Under the pieces are notes generated by a model, which was not told the origin of the DNA, did not search any database, and worked only from the letters and a program-made list of their open reading frames with translations. The position numbers and the translations under genes were made by a program. Below are positions 20,414-30,660 of a DNA stretch of 64,000 nt, one piece after another. Positions within the stretch are counted from its first letter, which is position 1. Each line of letters starts with the position of its first letter. Source of the stretch: Oikopleura dioica (lineage: Eukaryota > Chordata > Appendicularia > Copelata > Oikopleuridae); contig OU015570.1 of NCBI GenBank assembly GCA_907165135.1, positions 2,135,525 through 2,199,524 on the forward strand, in the 5' to 3' direction.

Positions 20414-21640
20414 TCAAACAAAACTTATACTCTCATGATGGACTTGAATATTGAGATCAGGCCTATCGAGAACAATATGGACTGCCTCTAATTTCTTCCT
20501 TTCTCTGAGATCTAAGTTACGCTCAAGGATTTTAAATCTTGATTGAAAAAAACTTTTTGGGTCAAGCCCAGATTCATTCATTTCCTTCTGGTACCTTTCG
20601 CATTCGATTATATGCAAGTACGGTTTTCCCCTGTGTGAAGGGGTAAAATGTTGATTGATTCTAGCTCTGACATTAATCGTCTCACCGATGTAACTGGAAG
20701 GACAACAACAATTAAATTTATAGATCGCATTAACGGCCGAAAGAGGGTCTTTCTCACTATAAAGCTTTGATATTATCGTGTTCCTTAGATTAAGTGTTTT
20801 ATGAGAAATTCTTAGATTAAAATCCGGGGACACTGATTTGACGAGTTTCTTTAAATCGCTTGCGACTTTTGACACTCTTTCACTCGTATAAGGTATTGGT
20901 AAACAATGATTTCTATCAGGATTATCAGATATTTCCTCTCCCCAATTTATCTTATTTTCTGAGTCATTTGTCCCATTTGCATGGGCTTTTGCGGAATCAA
21001 TAGTTTTTGATGTGTATCCAAGAGTTTCAAATTTTTTCGAAAGATCATTAAAAGCTTTTTCAAGCTGTTCTGGCTCTGAATTTCGCATTTTGGCCCTAAT
21101 AAATTCTGATTTTAAAATTCCGATTTTCATATTTTTCGGCGCTACTGCCGTTTTAGAATCCATAGTGACAGATTCTTTTGGAGCACTTTTAATTTCAAGT
21201 TTGTTACTTTTTTGACTTTCATAGATGCAAAAATCAAGAAATTTTAGTTCTTTATTTTTGGGCAAATCTAGCTCATAGATAATCGATGGATGAAAATTTT
21301 TGAATCTTTCTGTGATTATATGTTGTGATCCCTTTGGAGCAAAAATGAGACAATCGTCACAGTATCTAAAATAATTCAGAATAAGTCCTTCAGACTTCAT
21401 TTTTTCAATTTCTTTATTTTCTATTCGATGTAAAAAATAATTGGCCAGAATTGGACTTGTGATATCTCCCATCGAAAGTCCTTTTGACTGTCTAAAATAA
21501 TTTCCATTTACTTCAACAGCTGTAAAATGGGTAAGTGTTTTTGTAAGCATGATTTTAAGAAGATGCTTCGGTATTGGTGGTAAAAGTTTACCGTCAGAAT
21601 CACGATATCTTGGGAGCATTTTTACAGCGCGATTGCGCAC
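20414..21640 (-). CDS. Penelope-like RT (C-terminal part) with GIY-YIG endonuclease
   Basis: 408 codons open. RT palm motifs: QSKGLSMGDITSPILANYF and YFRYCDDCLIF (catalytic YxDD-type). After a linker, IYKFNCCCPSSYIGETINVR followed by ARINQHF is the GIY-YIG endonuclease with its conserved Arg; the CCCP just before it matches the cysteine-bearing region of Penelope nucleases. It ends in a stop at 20414. The N-terminal RT part is in another frame (21663-22469); the join near 21690 is a T-run (TAATTTTTTTTAC), so it is a one- or two-base slip, real or an assembly error. Confidence 0.85.
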   Translation of the reverse strand: MRNRAVKMLPRYRDSDGKLLPPIPKHLLKIMLTKTLTHFTAVEVNGNYFRQSKGLSMGDITSPILANYFLHRIENKEIEKMKSEGLILNYFRYCDDCLIFAPKGSQHIITERFKNFHPSIIYELDLPKNKELKFLDFCIYESQKSNKLEIKSAPKESVTMDSKTAVAPKNMKIGILKSEFIRAKMRNSEPEQLEKAFNDLSKKFETLGYTSKTIDSAKAHANGTNDSENKINWGEEISDNPDRNHCLPIPYTSERVSKVASDLKKLVKSVSPDFNLRISHKTLNLRNTIISKLYSEKDPLSAVNAIYKFNCCCPSSYIGETINVRARINQHFTPSHRGKPYLHIIECERYQKEMNESGLDPKSFFQSRFKILERNLDLRERKKLEAVHIVLDRPDLNIQVHHESISFV

Positions 21641-21662
21641 ATAAATTTCATCAAGACAAAAA

Positions 21663-22469
21663 TCAATAAGAGTTTTTGTGCAAACTGATGGAAATAATTT
21701 TTTTTACATCTAATGAAAAAACTTCTATTTGATCATTCGGAAAAGATTTGGATTTAAACCACTTAGCAAAATCTTGGCTTGATTGTATGCCATTCCCTGT
21801 AGGAAACTTTTCAAAAATTGACATAAAAAATTTTTTTGATAGATTTGTTCCTATTGAATTTTGTTGATTAACGATAGGGCGAATTGGAAAATCTTCTCCA
21901 AAATTTTCTTTGTGCGTTTTAAAAAGAGCGTATGATGTCTTTAATTGTGCGAGTGGTTGCATTTGTATACGGAAACTGTGTTTGTTAATCGAAGGGTATT
22001 TTGACTGAAAATCACGAATAATTTTGACTGAATTATCATTTGAAAAACATTTTGAGAGAGACTCATGTATCAAAATAGCGCGTCCTTTGAGGTGAAATCG
22101 AGAAATTGGATTAATGCCGGCTTTTTCCAAATGTTTGTTCCATTTGGAAAGGAATGAATCAAAACTACCCATAAGTTTTAAAGAATGCGGTTTCCCGCCA
22201 TAGGGAAATCGGGGCCCACGTGTTAATATTGTTTCTTCTGATTGTGGAAGTGTTATCGAGGTGCAATTAACAATGGTAAATTTAGAAGGTTCAGTTTTTG
22301 AGAATTTACGAAGTTTTTCTAATTTAGCATTTCTTGCACGATCACGTGAACGTTCAAGATGGGTAACTCGAGAAATAATAGAGTTTTTAAGTTCAGTAAT
22401 GACAGAAAAAGAAAAATTGTTTCTAGAACATATTTGTGCCAATTGTTTTTCGAAAAGCGTATTTACCAT
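21663..22469 (-). CDS. Penelope-like RT, N-terminal part
   Basis: 268 codons ending at 21663. It includes TSYALFKTHK and FPIRPIVNQQNSIGTNLSK, the fingers region typical of Penelope-like RTs (RPI...S), and FSLDVKKI, the motif with the first catalytic aspartate just before the frame is lost. The N-terminus is basic and probably continues from the coiled-coil region upstream in another frame. Confidence 0.75.
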   Translation of the reverse strand: MVNTLFEKQLAQICSRNNFSFSVITELKNSIISRVTHLERSRDRARNAKLEKLRKFSKTEPSKFTIVNCTSITLPQSEETILTRGPRFPYGGKPHSLKLMGSFDSFLSKWNKHLEKAGINPISRFHLKGRAILIHESLSKCFSNDNSVKIIRDFQSKYPSINKHSFRIQMQPLAQLKTSYALFKTHKENFGEDFPIRPIVNQQNSIGTNLSKKFFMSIFEKFPTGNGIQSSQDFAKWFKSKSFPNDQIEVFSLDVKKIISISLHKNSY

Positions 22470-22482
22470 GAGAAGATGATCT

Positions 22483-22896
22483 TCAGCGGATTTGATCTTT
22501 TCGTCCAGTAGTCGACGTCGTTCTTTCAGAATTTTTTTCTTTGTTCCATCTCGTGTACTTTAAAACAGCAGCTGGTATATACGTGCATCTTGGAAGCAGG
22601 TTTTCATCTTTGCATTCAGTTAAGAATAGCAGGTGTTTCTGGTTACGATGTACTTTCGTGAATCGTTGATCCAAATATTTCTTTGTTCGTCGGTCAATGG
22701 TCATTATCGTTTCTTTAGTTGCCCCTGTCTCATTGTCAACATTTCGGCGCTTATTGTTGTTTTTCTTTTGAAAAATCTCTAGAACACCAGTGATTGTGGT
22801 AGTTGTTTTCGATTTTCCAATCAGTTCTGTCTTTGCATCACTTAAGGTAACAGCTTTTTTTATGTTTCTGATTTTCCAACTATTTCTCTGTAGCAC
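22483..22896 (-). CDS. Penelope-like element, 5' coding segment
   Basis: Basic segment (LDQRFTKVHRNQKHLLFLTE) that lies upstream of the RT and partly inside the right arm. After an A-run near 22530 the adjacent frame, rich in K/R/E/L (LKERRRLLDEKIKSAED), leads into the RT frame. So one frameshift separates it from the RT. I know no function beyond being the N-terminal extension seen in Penelope ORFs. Confidence 0.5.
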   Translation of the reverse strand: MLQRNSWKIRNIKKAVTLSDAKTELIGKSKTTTTITGVLEIFQKKNNNKRRNVDNETGATKETIMTIDRRTKKYLDQRFTKVHRNQKHLLFLTECKDENLLPRCTYIPAAVLKYTRWNKEKNSERTTSTTGRKDQIR

Positions 22897-22929
22897 TGAA
22901 GAAGCCGTAATGGCGAAAAGCTTCTGCTA
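22891..22929 (+). ncRNA. Hammerhead-like ribozyme motif, right arm
   Basis: Same fold as at 20160-20198 but on the plus strand, because the arms are inverted: TAGCA, CTGAAGA, A, GCC-GTAAT-GGC, GAA, AAGCTT, C, TGCTA. Predicted cleavage would follow the C at 22924. Confidence 0.45.
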
Positions 22930-23121
22930 AATAAATGAAATGTAATTGAACTCTCGTCAACTAAAGAAACATTATTTATTTATTGTATTAACATGCATAA
23001 TAATATTGTATTGTTATAATAGATTTTTTCTAAAAATTTAAAACTAAAAGAAAGAATTTCTCTAGTTGTAAAACATTTTGGAACAATATTCGGCATATTT
23101 TTGGTGGTTGAATGCTCTTAA

Positions 23122-24070
23122 GGGATCCCCCCTGATTTCTGAGCTTACGTAGGAAGCTGGTTTTGGGCGCATTAGAAAGCCCGCTTCGAAAGGAGCAAAT
23201 TCTGGTAGAATCAGCTTGCCAGCAAAACATTCGCTTAGATGAAATTAAAAAACATCATTTAAGGCAAAATTTTTCAAAAAAATTTTATTGCTGCATTTGA
23301 AAGAGTAAAAAATTCTGAGTCAAATGAACTACTTCCGGCTCTATAAATTTACAAAATGACGTCATTATGAGTCATTCTGCTCAAAAACTTTTGGGCCGAT
23401 TTTGAAGGGGTTTTCGATGGATTTTTTCGGAGTTCTTAGGCTCATGAAAATCGCCATCGAAAATTGAGGTGGGGTTTTGAAGCATTTTGAGAAATATTAA
23501 GGGAACCACCCTCAATTATCGGATAATCAGCATTATCGGATAATTGAATAAAAAAATTCTAGTTGTAAAACTTTTTGAAACCATTTTTAACGTTATTTGA
23601 GTGTTAGAATGCTCTCTAGCGCCAACAACTGGCCAGAAATTCTAGTGCGGTTATTATATTCGTAATCTTCACATTCTAAGCTTTCGAAAGAGCCCTTGGT
23701 TGTGTTATTTGGATGACAATGAAAAATCGAAAAAATTGCGATTTTCACGCTTAGTACAATTAATATGCATTTTCATGAACTTTGGGAGCCAAAATTTTGG
23801 GGATGCATTTATGTAAAGGGGTACTATGATATATCAAAATGATCCTCAGAATACGAGGAATATAATCATAGGCGATAATGACCGGTGCCAAAGTTTTGAA
23901 AAATCGGGGGGGGGGTGATCCCTAAAGCGCCAACAAATGGCCGAAAATTCTAGTGCAGTTATTATATCCGTATTCGAAACTTTTCAATCTTTCAAAAATC
24001 CCCTTATTTGTCCTCTTTTGATAACGACAAAAAATTGAAAAAAATTGCGATTTTCGTGCTAAGTGCATTC
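23122..24070. repeat. TTAA-type repeats of the GGGATCCCCC family
   Basis: Starts with TTAA then GGGATCCCCCCTGATTT at 23118-23138 and reaches a degenerate inverted end (AAAATCGGGG...GATCCC) near 23922. Blocks such as AGCGCCAACAA-TGGCC and GCGATTTTC-CGCTAAGTGC recur inside and in the element at 35198-35878; the segment 23152-23237 recurs at 54729-54817. A ten-G run sits near 23907. No coding sequence. Confidence 0.55.
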
Positions 24071-24074
24071 AATT

Positions 24075-26285
24075 CAGTCAGAGACGGGGCCTAGCCGACC
24101 GGAAAGGGAGGCCTCTCTAACAGTCCACTTCAACCAATACAGTCATGTACTTGGCCAAGCCGACCCGAGAGGGAGGTGAGCTCATTTCATTCAATACGGT
24201 CAGGTACGTGGCCAAGCCGACCCGAAGGGGAGGCCAGTTCATTCCATTCAATACAGTCATGTACGTTGCCAAGCCGACCCGAAGGGGAGGTCAGTTCATT
24301 TCAATCAATACGGTCAGGTACGTGGCCAAGCCGACCCGAAGGGGAGGTCAGTTCATTTCAATCAATACGGTCAGGTACGTGGCCAAGCCGACCCGAAGAG
24401 GAGGCCAGTTCATTTCAATCAATACAATCAGGTACGTGGCCAAGCCGACCCGAAGGGGAGGCCAGTTCGTTACATTCAATACAGTCAGGTACGTGGCCAA
24501 GCCGACCGGAAGGGGAGGCTAGTTCGTTTCATTCAATACAGTCAGGTACGCGGCCAAGCCGACCCGAAGGGGAGGCAAGTTCATTTCATTCAATACAGTC
24601 AGGTACGTGGTCAAGCCGAGCCGAAGGGGACGGCAGCTCATCTCAATCAATTCAGTCTTATACGTGGCCAAGGCGACCTGAAGAGAAGGCCAATTCATTT
24701 CAATCAATTCAGACTTGTACGTGGCCAAGCCGACCCGAAGGGGAGGCCAGTTCATTACATTCAATACAGTCAGGTACGTTGCCAACCCGACCCGAAGGGG
24801 AGGCCAGCTCATTTCAATCAATACAGTCAGGTACGTGGTGAAGCCGACCCGAAGGGGAGGCCAGTTCATTTCATTCAATACAGTCATGTACGTTGCCAAG
24901 CCGACCCGAAGGGGAGGCCAGTTCATTTCAATCAATACAGTCAGGTTCGTGGTCAAGTCGACCCGAAGCGGAGGCCAGTTCATTTCAATCAAAACAGTCA
25001 GGTACGTGGCCAAGCCGACCCGAAGGAGAGACCAGTTCATTTCAATCAATACAGTCAGGTACGTGGTCAAGCCAAAGAAGCGGAGGCCAGTTCATTTCAA
25101 TTAATTCAGACTTGTACGTGGTCAAGCGGAGCCGATGGGGAGGCCAGTTCATTTCAATCGATACAGTCAGGTACGTGGCCAAGCCGACCCGAAGGGGAGG
25201 CCAATTCATTTCATTCAATACGGTCAGGTACGTGGCCAAGCTGACCCGAAGAGGAGGCCAGTCCATTTCAATCAATTCAATCAGGTACGTTGCCAAGCCG
25301 ACTCAAAGGGGAGGCCAGTTCATTTCGATCAATACAGTTAGGTACGTGGCCAAGCCGACCCGAAGCGGAGGCCAGTTCATTTCAATCAATTCAGGCCAGT
25401 TCAAGGTGCCCAGCTTCGGCTTCAGTTCATTCGATACAGTCAGAGACGGGGCCATGCCGACCCGAATGGGGCGCCACCCACTACATTCAATTCGGTCAGA
25501 GCCGGGGCCAAGCAGACCCAAATGAGGCGCCACTCAAGCACATTCAATTCGTTCAGAGCCGGGGCCAAGCGGACCCGAAGGGGGCGCCACTCAAGCACAT
25601 TCAATTCATTCAGAGACGGGTCCAAGCCGACCTAAAAGGGGCGCCACCAACACCATTCAATTCGGTCAGAGCCGGGGCCAAGCCGACCCAAATGGGGCGC
25701 CACTCAAGCACATTCAATTCGGTCAGAGCCGGAGTCAAGCGGACTCGAAGGGGGCGCCACTCAAGCACATTTAATTCATTCAGAGACGGGTCCAAGCCGA
25801 CCCGAAAGGGGCGCCACTCAAGCACATTCAATTCAGTCAGAGCCGGAGCCAAGCCGACGCAAAGGGGAGGCCACTCAAGCACATTCAAATCAGTCAAAGC
25901 CGGGAGGATGCTGATCCGAAAGGGGCGCCATTCAAACACATTTATTTCAGTCAGAGCCGGGGCCAAGCCGACCCAAAAGGGGCGCCACTCAAGCACATTC
26001 AATTCGGTCAGAGCCGGGGCCAAGCCGACCCGAAAGGGGCGCCACTCAAGCACAATCAATTCGGGCAGAGTCGGGGCCAAGCCGACCCAAAAGGGGCGCC
26101 ACTTAAGCAAACTCAATTCAGTCAGAGCCGGGGCAAGCCGACCCGAAAGGGGCGCCACTCAAGCACATTCAATTCGGTCAGAGCCGGGGCCAAGCCGACC
26201 CGAAAGGGGCGCCACTCAAGCACATTCAATTCGGTCGGAGCCGGGGCCAAGCCGACCTAAAGAGGAGGCCACTCTATCACATTCA
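24075..26285. repeat. Minisatellite, 57-bp unit, about 39 copies in two subfamilies
   Basis: Units share a core GCCAAGCCGACCCGAAGGGG. Subfamily A (about 24130-25435) has GTACGTG before the core and AGGCCAGTTCATTTCAATCA after it. Subfamily B (about 25436-26285) has GAGCCGG before it and CGCCACTCAAGCACATTCAA after it. Both have 57-bp periods. As 57 is divisible by three, long frames stay open on both strands (for example 24176-24841 and 25290-26351 on the plus strand, 24519-25070 and 25610-26158 on the minus). A 19-residue repeat such as YVAKPTRRGGQFISINTVR results, but there is no start, domain or splice evidence that it is translated. Confidence 0.9.
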
Positions 26286-26524
26286 GCTCGTATGATTTTT
26301 CTTATAAAATGTTTCTGCTTAACTCTATATTATTATTGTGGTTGTCAATGAATCATTCACTGAAATAATTATTATCCGAAACTGAATTAATAAAAGATTT
26401 AATTCTAGACATATTTCAAGCTAACAATAATGCTTGTCATTACTCGTGAAACACTTGTGTCTCTATTCGCTGACGTATCGCATTCGAGATCTTCTGAAAA
26501 TCTTCTCTTGGTGTGGGCGAGTTA

Positions 26525-27156
26525 CAAATAAATCATTAACTAAAACGTGTAATCTCTGACTGCTTTTTCGGCCATTTTAAAGTCAATGGTTTGGCAGTGT
26601 CGGCTCCTTCTGTCATTTGAACTTGAGGTTCTTCTTCAATCTCCATCGCCGACGGACCATCATGGTCGGAGCTCTTCTGCTTTTAATCTGATTCCTAGAT
26701 ATTTAATTTACCTATTCCTACAAAGGCTAGAAAATGTACCCTGAGCCTCAGTGACTGAGGCATGTCTTCCCCATCATTTTCCTTCGGATTATCTATTAGA
26801 TCTCCATGACAGTCTTTCTCCCATCCTTTCTTTTTGAGCCTTCACCAGAATCTGCGCATATTTTTTCTTCTAAGCCAAAGACATGTGTTTTTCTTTTCTT
26901 CTCCTGACATTTTGAAGAATGAAAGAGATCAGATTAAGAAAAAACGCTCGAGGAAAATCCTGAAAAAATCACTCACGTTCTCATCTTGATATACAAATAC
27001 TTTTGCTTCTAGATCTTTTCTGTTTCATACTTTCGAAATTCCCTGAAAAATGAAAATAACCACTGTCATCCTATATCGATAGGAAAATTTCCAATTTAAG
27101 AGCGTTTTGAGCAAACCCTGTCATCTAAAAAACGCTCTTAAAATGGAAAACCACGG
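26525..27156 (-). mobile_element. Truncated second copy of pogo-like element P1
   Basis: Reverse complement of 15292-15923, with TA at 27157-27158 at its complete end. About 140 bp of the other end is missing. Very few differences from P1 are visible, so the copies are young or recently homogenised. Confidence 0.8.
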
Positions 27157-27159
27157 TAT

Positions 27160-27790
27160 CTAGATATCCTGCTTGCCTACACTGACGAGGTAGCTAGAAG
27201 CGGAAAGAAGTCGCTATTCTACCGAAAATTGAGGGATATCCAGGCAATTTTTCAGCCGAATAAGGAAAAAAGCATGCTTTTTTGACAGTTTATCGTTTGT
27301 ACATGACTTTTAAAGCGGCAAGCAGGATTATATTACATCTAATGAAAGCTTAGACACTCAGCTTTCTCACAAATGAGATCATATGACCTCTCGAGCGAGT
27401 ATACGGATGTCCCGGGCGATTTAAGAGTTCTAGTGCCTATTTTGGGACTTCCGGGCCCCCGAATTGCCTTGCGGGCATGACCCAGACCCCTCGATATGGT
27501 GCCCAAATTAAAGGTCAGGTCCTGGGCTTTCTGAAACTGTATCATATGACTCCTGAATCAAATTATAAAAAAGGGTATATATTTTCAATAATAAGCCTAT
27601 CAATACGGATCTCTCTCTAACGAGAGTTGCTTTCGTGAAAAAGATCTTCTCAGTCCTTACCCAGGAGTGCCAGGACGAAGTCATCAAGACCTGGAGGCAG
27701 CTGGTTGCAGTGGAAGAGAACACGAATAGGTTCGAACTCCCAATGGTTATATTTGGACTTTATTACCCTTTTATATTTGAATCGATCTTG
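27160..27790 (+). other. Coding-like scraps, unassigned
   Basis: Two short plus-strand stretches look coding. Around 27162-27285 the frame reads LLAYTDEVARSGKKSLF. Around 27610-27740 it reads AFVKKIFSVLTQECQDEVIK. They may be exons of one lost gene; I cannot name it. Splice sites were not resolved. Confidence 0.25.
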
Positions 27791-27811
27791 ATTTTCATTA
27801 ATAGATATTAA

Positions 27812-28230
27812 CCCTCTGCGTGACGATCAGAAGTACCCCTATGCGTGACGCGGGTGCATTCAGTGCACCCGGCCCATCTAGAACAATTTTTCCTCTTTTT
27901 TGCCAATTTTCGAAGAAAAACAGCCCGAATTCGCTGTTGTTATTGTCTCCGAGACCGAAATACCCACTTCTTCGGCGGCGAAAGGGGCTCGAAGTTACGT
28001 AACTTGCATCAAAATAGCTGTTCTCGAGACGAAAAATAGCAAAATTACGACAATTTTTACGTTTTTAGCTTACTAAAGAAGATTTTTCTAAAATTTTACG
28101 AAGCAGGTTAGACGTGTTTTTTGACGTAGATTCTTATTCTTTTTTAATTTTTGAATTCAGGAAAATTGAGAGAGAAAAGGACAGAAAACCTTGAGCGGGT
28201 GCACTGAATGCACCCGCGTCACGCATAGGG
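27812..28230. mobile_element. piggyBac-like MITE (TTAA-CCC ends)
   Basis: A 419-bp element flanked by TTAA at 27808-27811 and 28231-28234. Ends are CCCTCTGCGTGACG and inverted CGTCACGCATAGGG; GCGGGTGCATTCAGTGCACCC / inverted follows inside. On the left the terminal motif occurs twice (27812 and 27836). TTAA plus CCC termini is the piggyBac signature. No coding capacity. Confidence 0.75.
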
Positions 28231-28360
28231 TTAACTTATATTAATAAAAACAAAATTTTTGTTTTTATTTAATGATTCCAATATAAAGATTTGGCTGACA
28301 GGGGTCGACCTGAAATTCATAAGTGAAAGTCGCAAGCTACAATTTTTTGGAAGCGAAAAA

Positions 28361-28503
28361 CGAACGATGTACCGCATTTTCATTAAAAAAAGATCGACGT
28401 ACCGCATCTTCACAAGCCAAAATGTGCGTTCAAAAAATTTTCTCCGGCAAAAATGATCGACGTACCGCATTTTTGCAAAAAAAAACGATCGATGTGCCGC
28501 ATT
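28361..28503. repeat. Four spaced copies of CGACGTACCGCAT
   Basis: CGATGTACCGCAT, CGACGTACCGCAT (twice) and CGATGTGCCGCAT occur at about 28364, 28394, 28459 and 28490, each preceded by GAT/AAC and followed by TTT or similar. Spacing is irregular, so it is not a simple tandem array. Confidence 0.6.
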
Positions 28504-28977
28504 GGCCGATAAACCGCAAGACGGTAAGGAGTTGCGTTTGGGTTTTATTTCCACTTGTTTTAGTTCTCTTTGCACTGAAGATGGCTTAAAGTAGCCGAAT
28601 GGTATATTTACATGTAATTATTTTTAAAGAAAAAAAAATCGATTAATACAATTAAAAGGACTATATAATAACATCAGTATGCAAGAAATTTCTGTTGCTT
28701 CAATAATCTTTGCCAAGATTTGGAATAGCACTTTTTTCTGGCTTCTTCCTTTATTTTGGATAATCTTTATTAGTCGACTGGAAATAATTTTTTTCTATCA
28801 GCCTAAACTAACTTCCTAAAGTTCCCAGATTAGAAAAAAAATCGAATCTTGGAACCGGGTTACGAACCAATATTTGAGTTCAAATGACATAAAATTGCAC
28901 ATGTTTAATTATTTAATCTAGAAATAGAGTGAAAAGCTTCAAGGAAATCTTTTATATAATATAAAAGATTTAAATTA

Positions 28978-29199
28978 CAGTCAGGTCTTGCAATTGCGCG
29001 AACTGCAATTGCGCGGTTTTCGGCGAAAATCCCGAAAATTTTGCATTTTCCAAAAATGCTTTTTTTCATAGTAAAAAGAAAAGAGGCGAAAAAGGTCAAT
29101 TAAATTGTCCCATTTTCAAAAAAAATTGACGGCTTGCAATTACGCGGTTTTTGGTGAAATTCCCGAAAAATAAAACCGCGCATTTGCAAGACCTGACTG
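28978..29199. mobile_element. Short TIR element Q2 (TA target)
   Basis: 222 bp, no visible difference from Q1 at 14464-14685, flanked by TA at 28976-28977 and 29200-29201. The target lies in an AT-rich direct repeat (TATAAAAGATxTAAATTA on both sides). Confidence 0.85.
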
Positions 29200-29204
29200 T
29201 ATAT

Positions 29205-30434
29205 AAAAGATATAAATTATATTCCAAAAAATTGCTGAGAAGGGGGTCGAGCAGATGGCTAAAATTTTGGATCGATCAATGATCAATTCTCTCTTTGATT
29301 AAATACCGATGAAAGTAGGGGTTGCCCTGGACTCGAGCCCAAATAAGCGAGACCAAGTGTTCGTGTTTCGCTTTTTCATTAAGCGGAGGACCACGCGGAG
29401 CCGTTTGATGCACGGTTCTACTGCAGCGCACAAGATCACTCTTTGGTGCTAGGGAAGTACGTCCGACATTCCTGCTAAAAATCTTATATTTATTTAAATT
29501 TGTCTTCACTTTTGTGGCTTATCCGCGGCTGAGCTTGATTCAAATCTCAGGCTCAATGCACCCTTGATTATGTTTACTCAGAACTCACACCGAGTCTTTG
29601 CGCGAACTTCGGCCCAGTAGCTGTCTCTGCAGGCTACTGCTCGCTCGCAGTATTAACTCGGAACGCGTCGCGGCAAAAGCTTCTCCCCGTGACCCTTTGC
29701 GTGATGCTTTGCCGCTGCGCTGCTAATTGGCTCTTCTATTCTTCTCTTTTGAATTTTCAAAGCGTGATAAGTTCTTTCTCGGGAGTTCTTGCGAACTCAG
29801 GTCTACGTCTTAGAAGAGCTGTTTTGAATCTTGAATCTTGTAGTCGTAGTGTATTGTCTCTTTAGTCGTACACGCAAAGACCCAAGTATAAAAAACCAGA
29901 TCAGGAATTTGACTTTCTTCACGAGACTGAATCATTGTACTTAGTACAGTCTATTCGGTGAGCGAAGTAATCGGTTCCACGATAACAGATTGGACACGGT
30001 AGCTAACACCAAAACTTGCGCTGTCACCACCCTGGAGTGACTCTGTCAAGGTCTACCCTGATCTATAGCGGACTCTTTAAGAATCTTTTTGATTCGGTTC
30101 TCGGCGTATAGGTTTTATCACCTAGCGGGGAATAAAAAGATCCGTCTACGGCGCAAAGACGAAAAACTATCCGAACGCGGCCTAGCGTATAGGCGATTCC
30201 CTGTGACATCGTTCACATTCCCCTGAAATACCTGGAGAAGGTTTAGTTGACGCATTAGCAGTAAGCATGAGCAACAGCATAAGCAGTTAACTTACACTTT
30301 TCTTTTTAGCTAGGCCCAAAAATATGTCGACTTATTATTCAAAATCGACATTTGATCTCTCCAAAAAGGAGCTCTTGTTACGACTCACTTCCTGGTCGTA
30401 CTTACCCAACTAAGCATTCGACAACAGACAAGGC
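29205..30434 (+). other. Noncoding flank left of retrotransposon A
   Basis: No gene recognised. A TATAAAAAA at about 29888 and a further AATAAAAA at 30133 suggest a promoter/terminator-bearing LTR of some other element, but no partner copy was found. A block with GCTCGCTCGCAGT and AACGCGTCGCGGCAAAA (29638-29678) recurs at 42862-42901. Confidence 0.35.
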
Positions 30435-30660
30435 TGATGTGTGTTGACATAAAGTCTCCAATTAATCGCCCGGGCAACCTAGATTAATTAGCACACTTCC
30501 GCTCTTTATCAACTGTGCGCACCTTAATCAGCTGCTTTCCCGCGCTTCTCCCTGTGCAAGATCCAAATAGTATTATTCAATAAAGTGAGCTTGAAAGAGT
30601 TGGACGACTTTCTATCACTAAGAATCAATACAATACAATAGGCATTACCAAATTGTATCA
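30435..30660 (+). repeat. 5' LTR of retrotransposon A
   Basis: 226 bp, differing from the 3' copy at one position that I can see (C/G near 30499). It contains AATAAAG (about 30580) as a polyadenylation signal. Directly downstream, CTGGTAACTGCACAG could be the primer-binding site. Confidence 0.8.

Larger units (their letters stand above)
20143..22946 (-). mobile_element. Penelope-like retroelement with inverted terminal arms
   Basis: About 2.8 kb. Left arm 20143-20372 and right arm 22719-22946 are inverted copies of about 230 bp (pLTR-like). Between them, on the minus strand, are a Penelope-type RT and a GIY-YIG endonuclease. Frameshifts lie at A/T runs near 22530 and 21690. Both arms carry the hammerhead-like fold. 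It sits just downstream of the translocase pseudogene. Confidence 0.85.

Noticed and set aside
24176-24841. Long open frames in the minisatellite as a repeat protein gene
   Set aside because: The unit is 57 bp, so frames stay open on both strands without selection. No start context, signal, splice or domain evidence.
24075-26285. CRISPR array
   Set aside because: Units are directly adjacent without unique spacers, and the window is eukaryotic.
29290-29480. Possible minus-strand tRNA-like unit (GGGCTCGAGTCC)
   Set aside because: B-box resemblance only; no arms or terminator at the right place.
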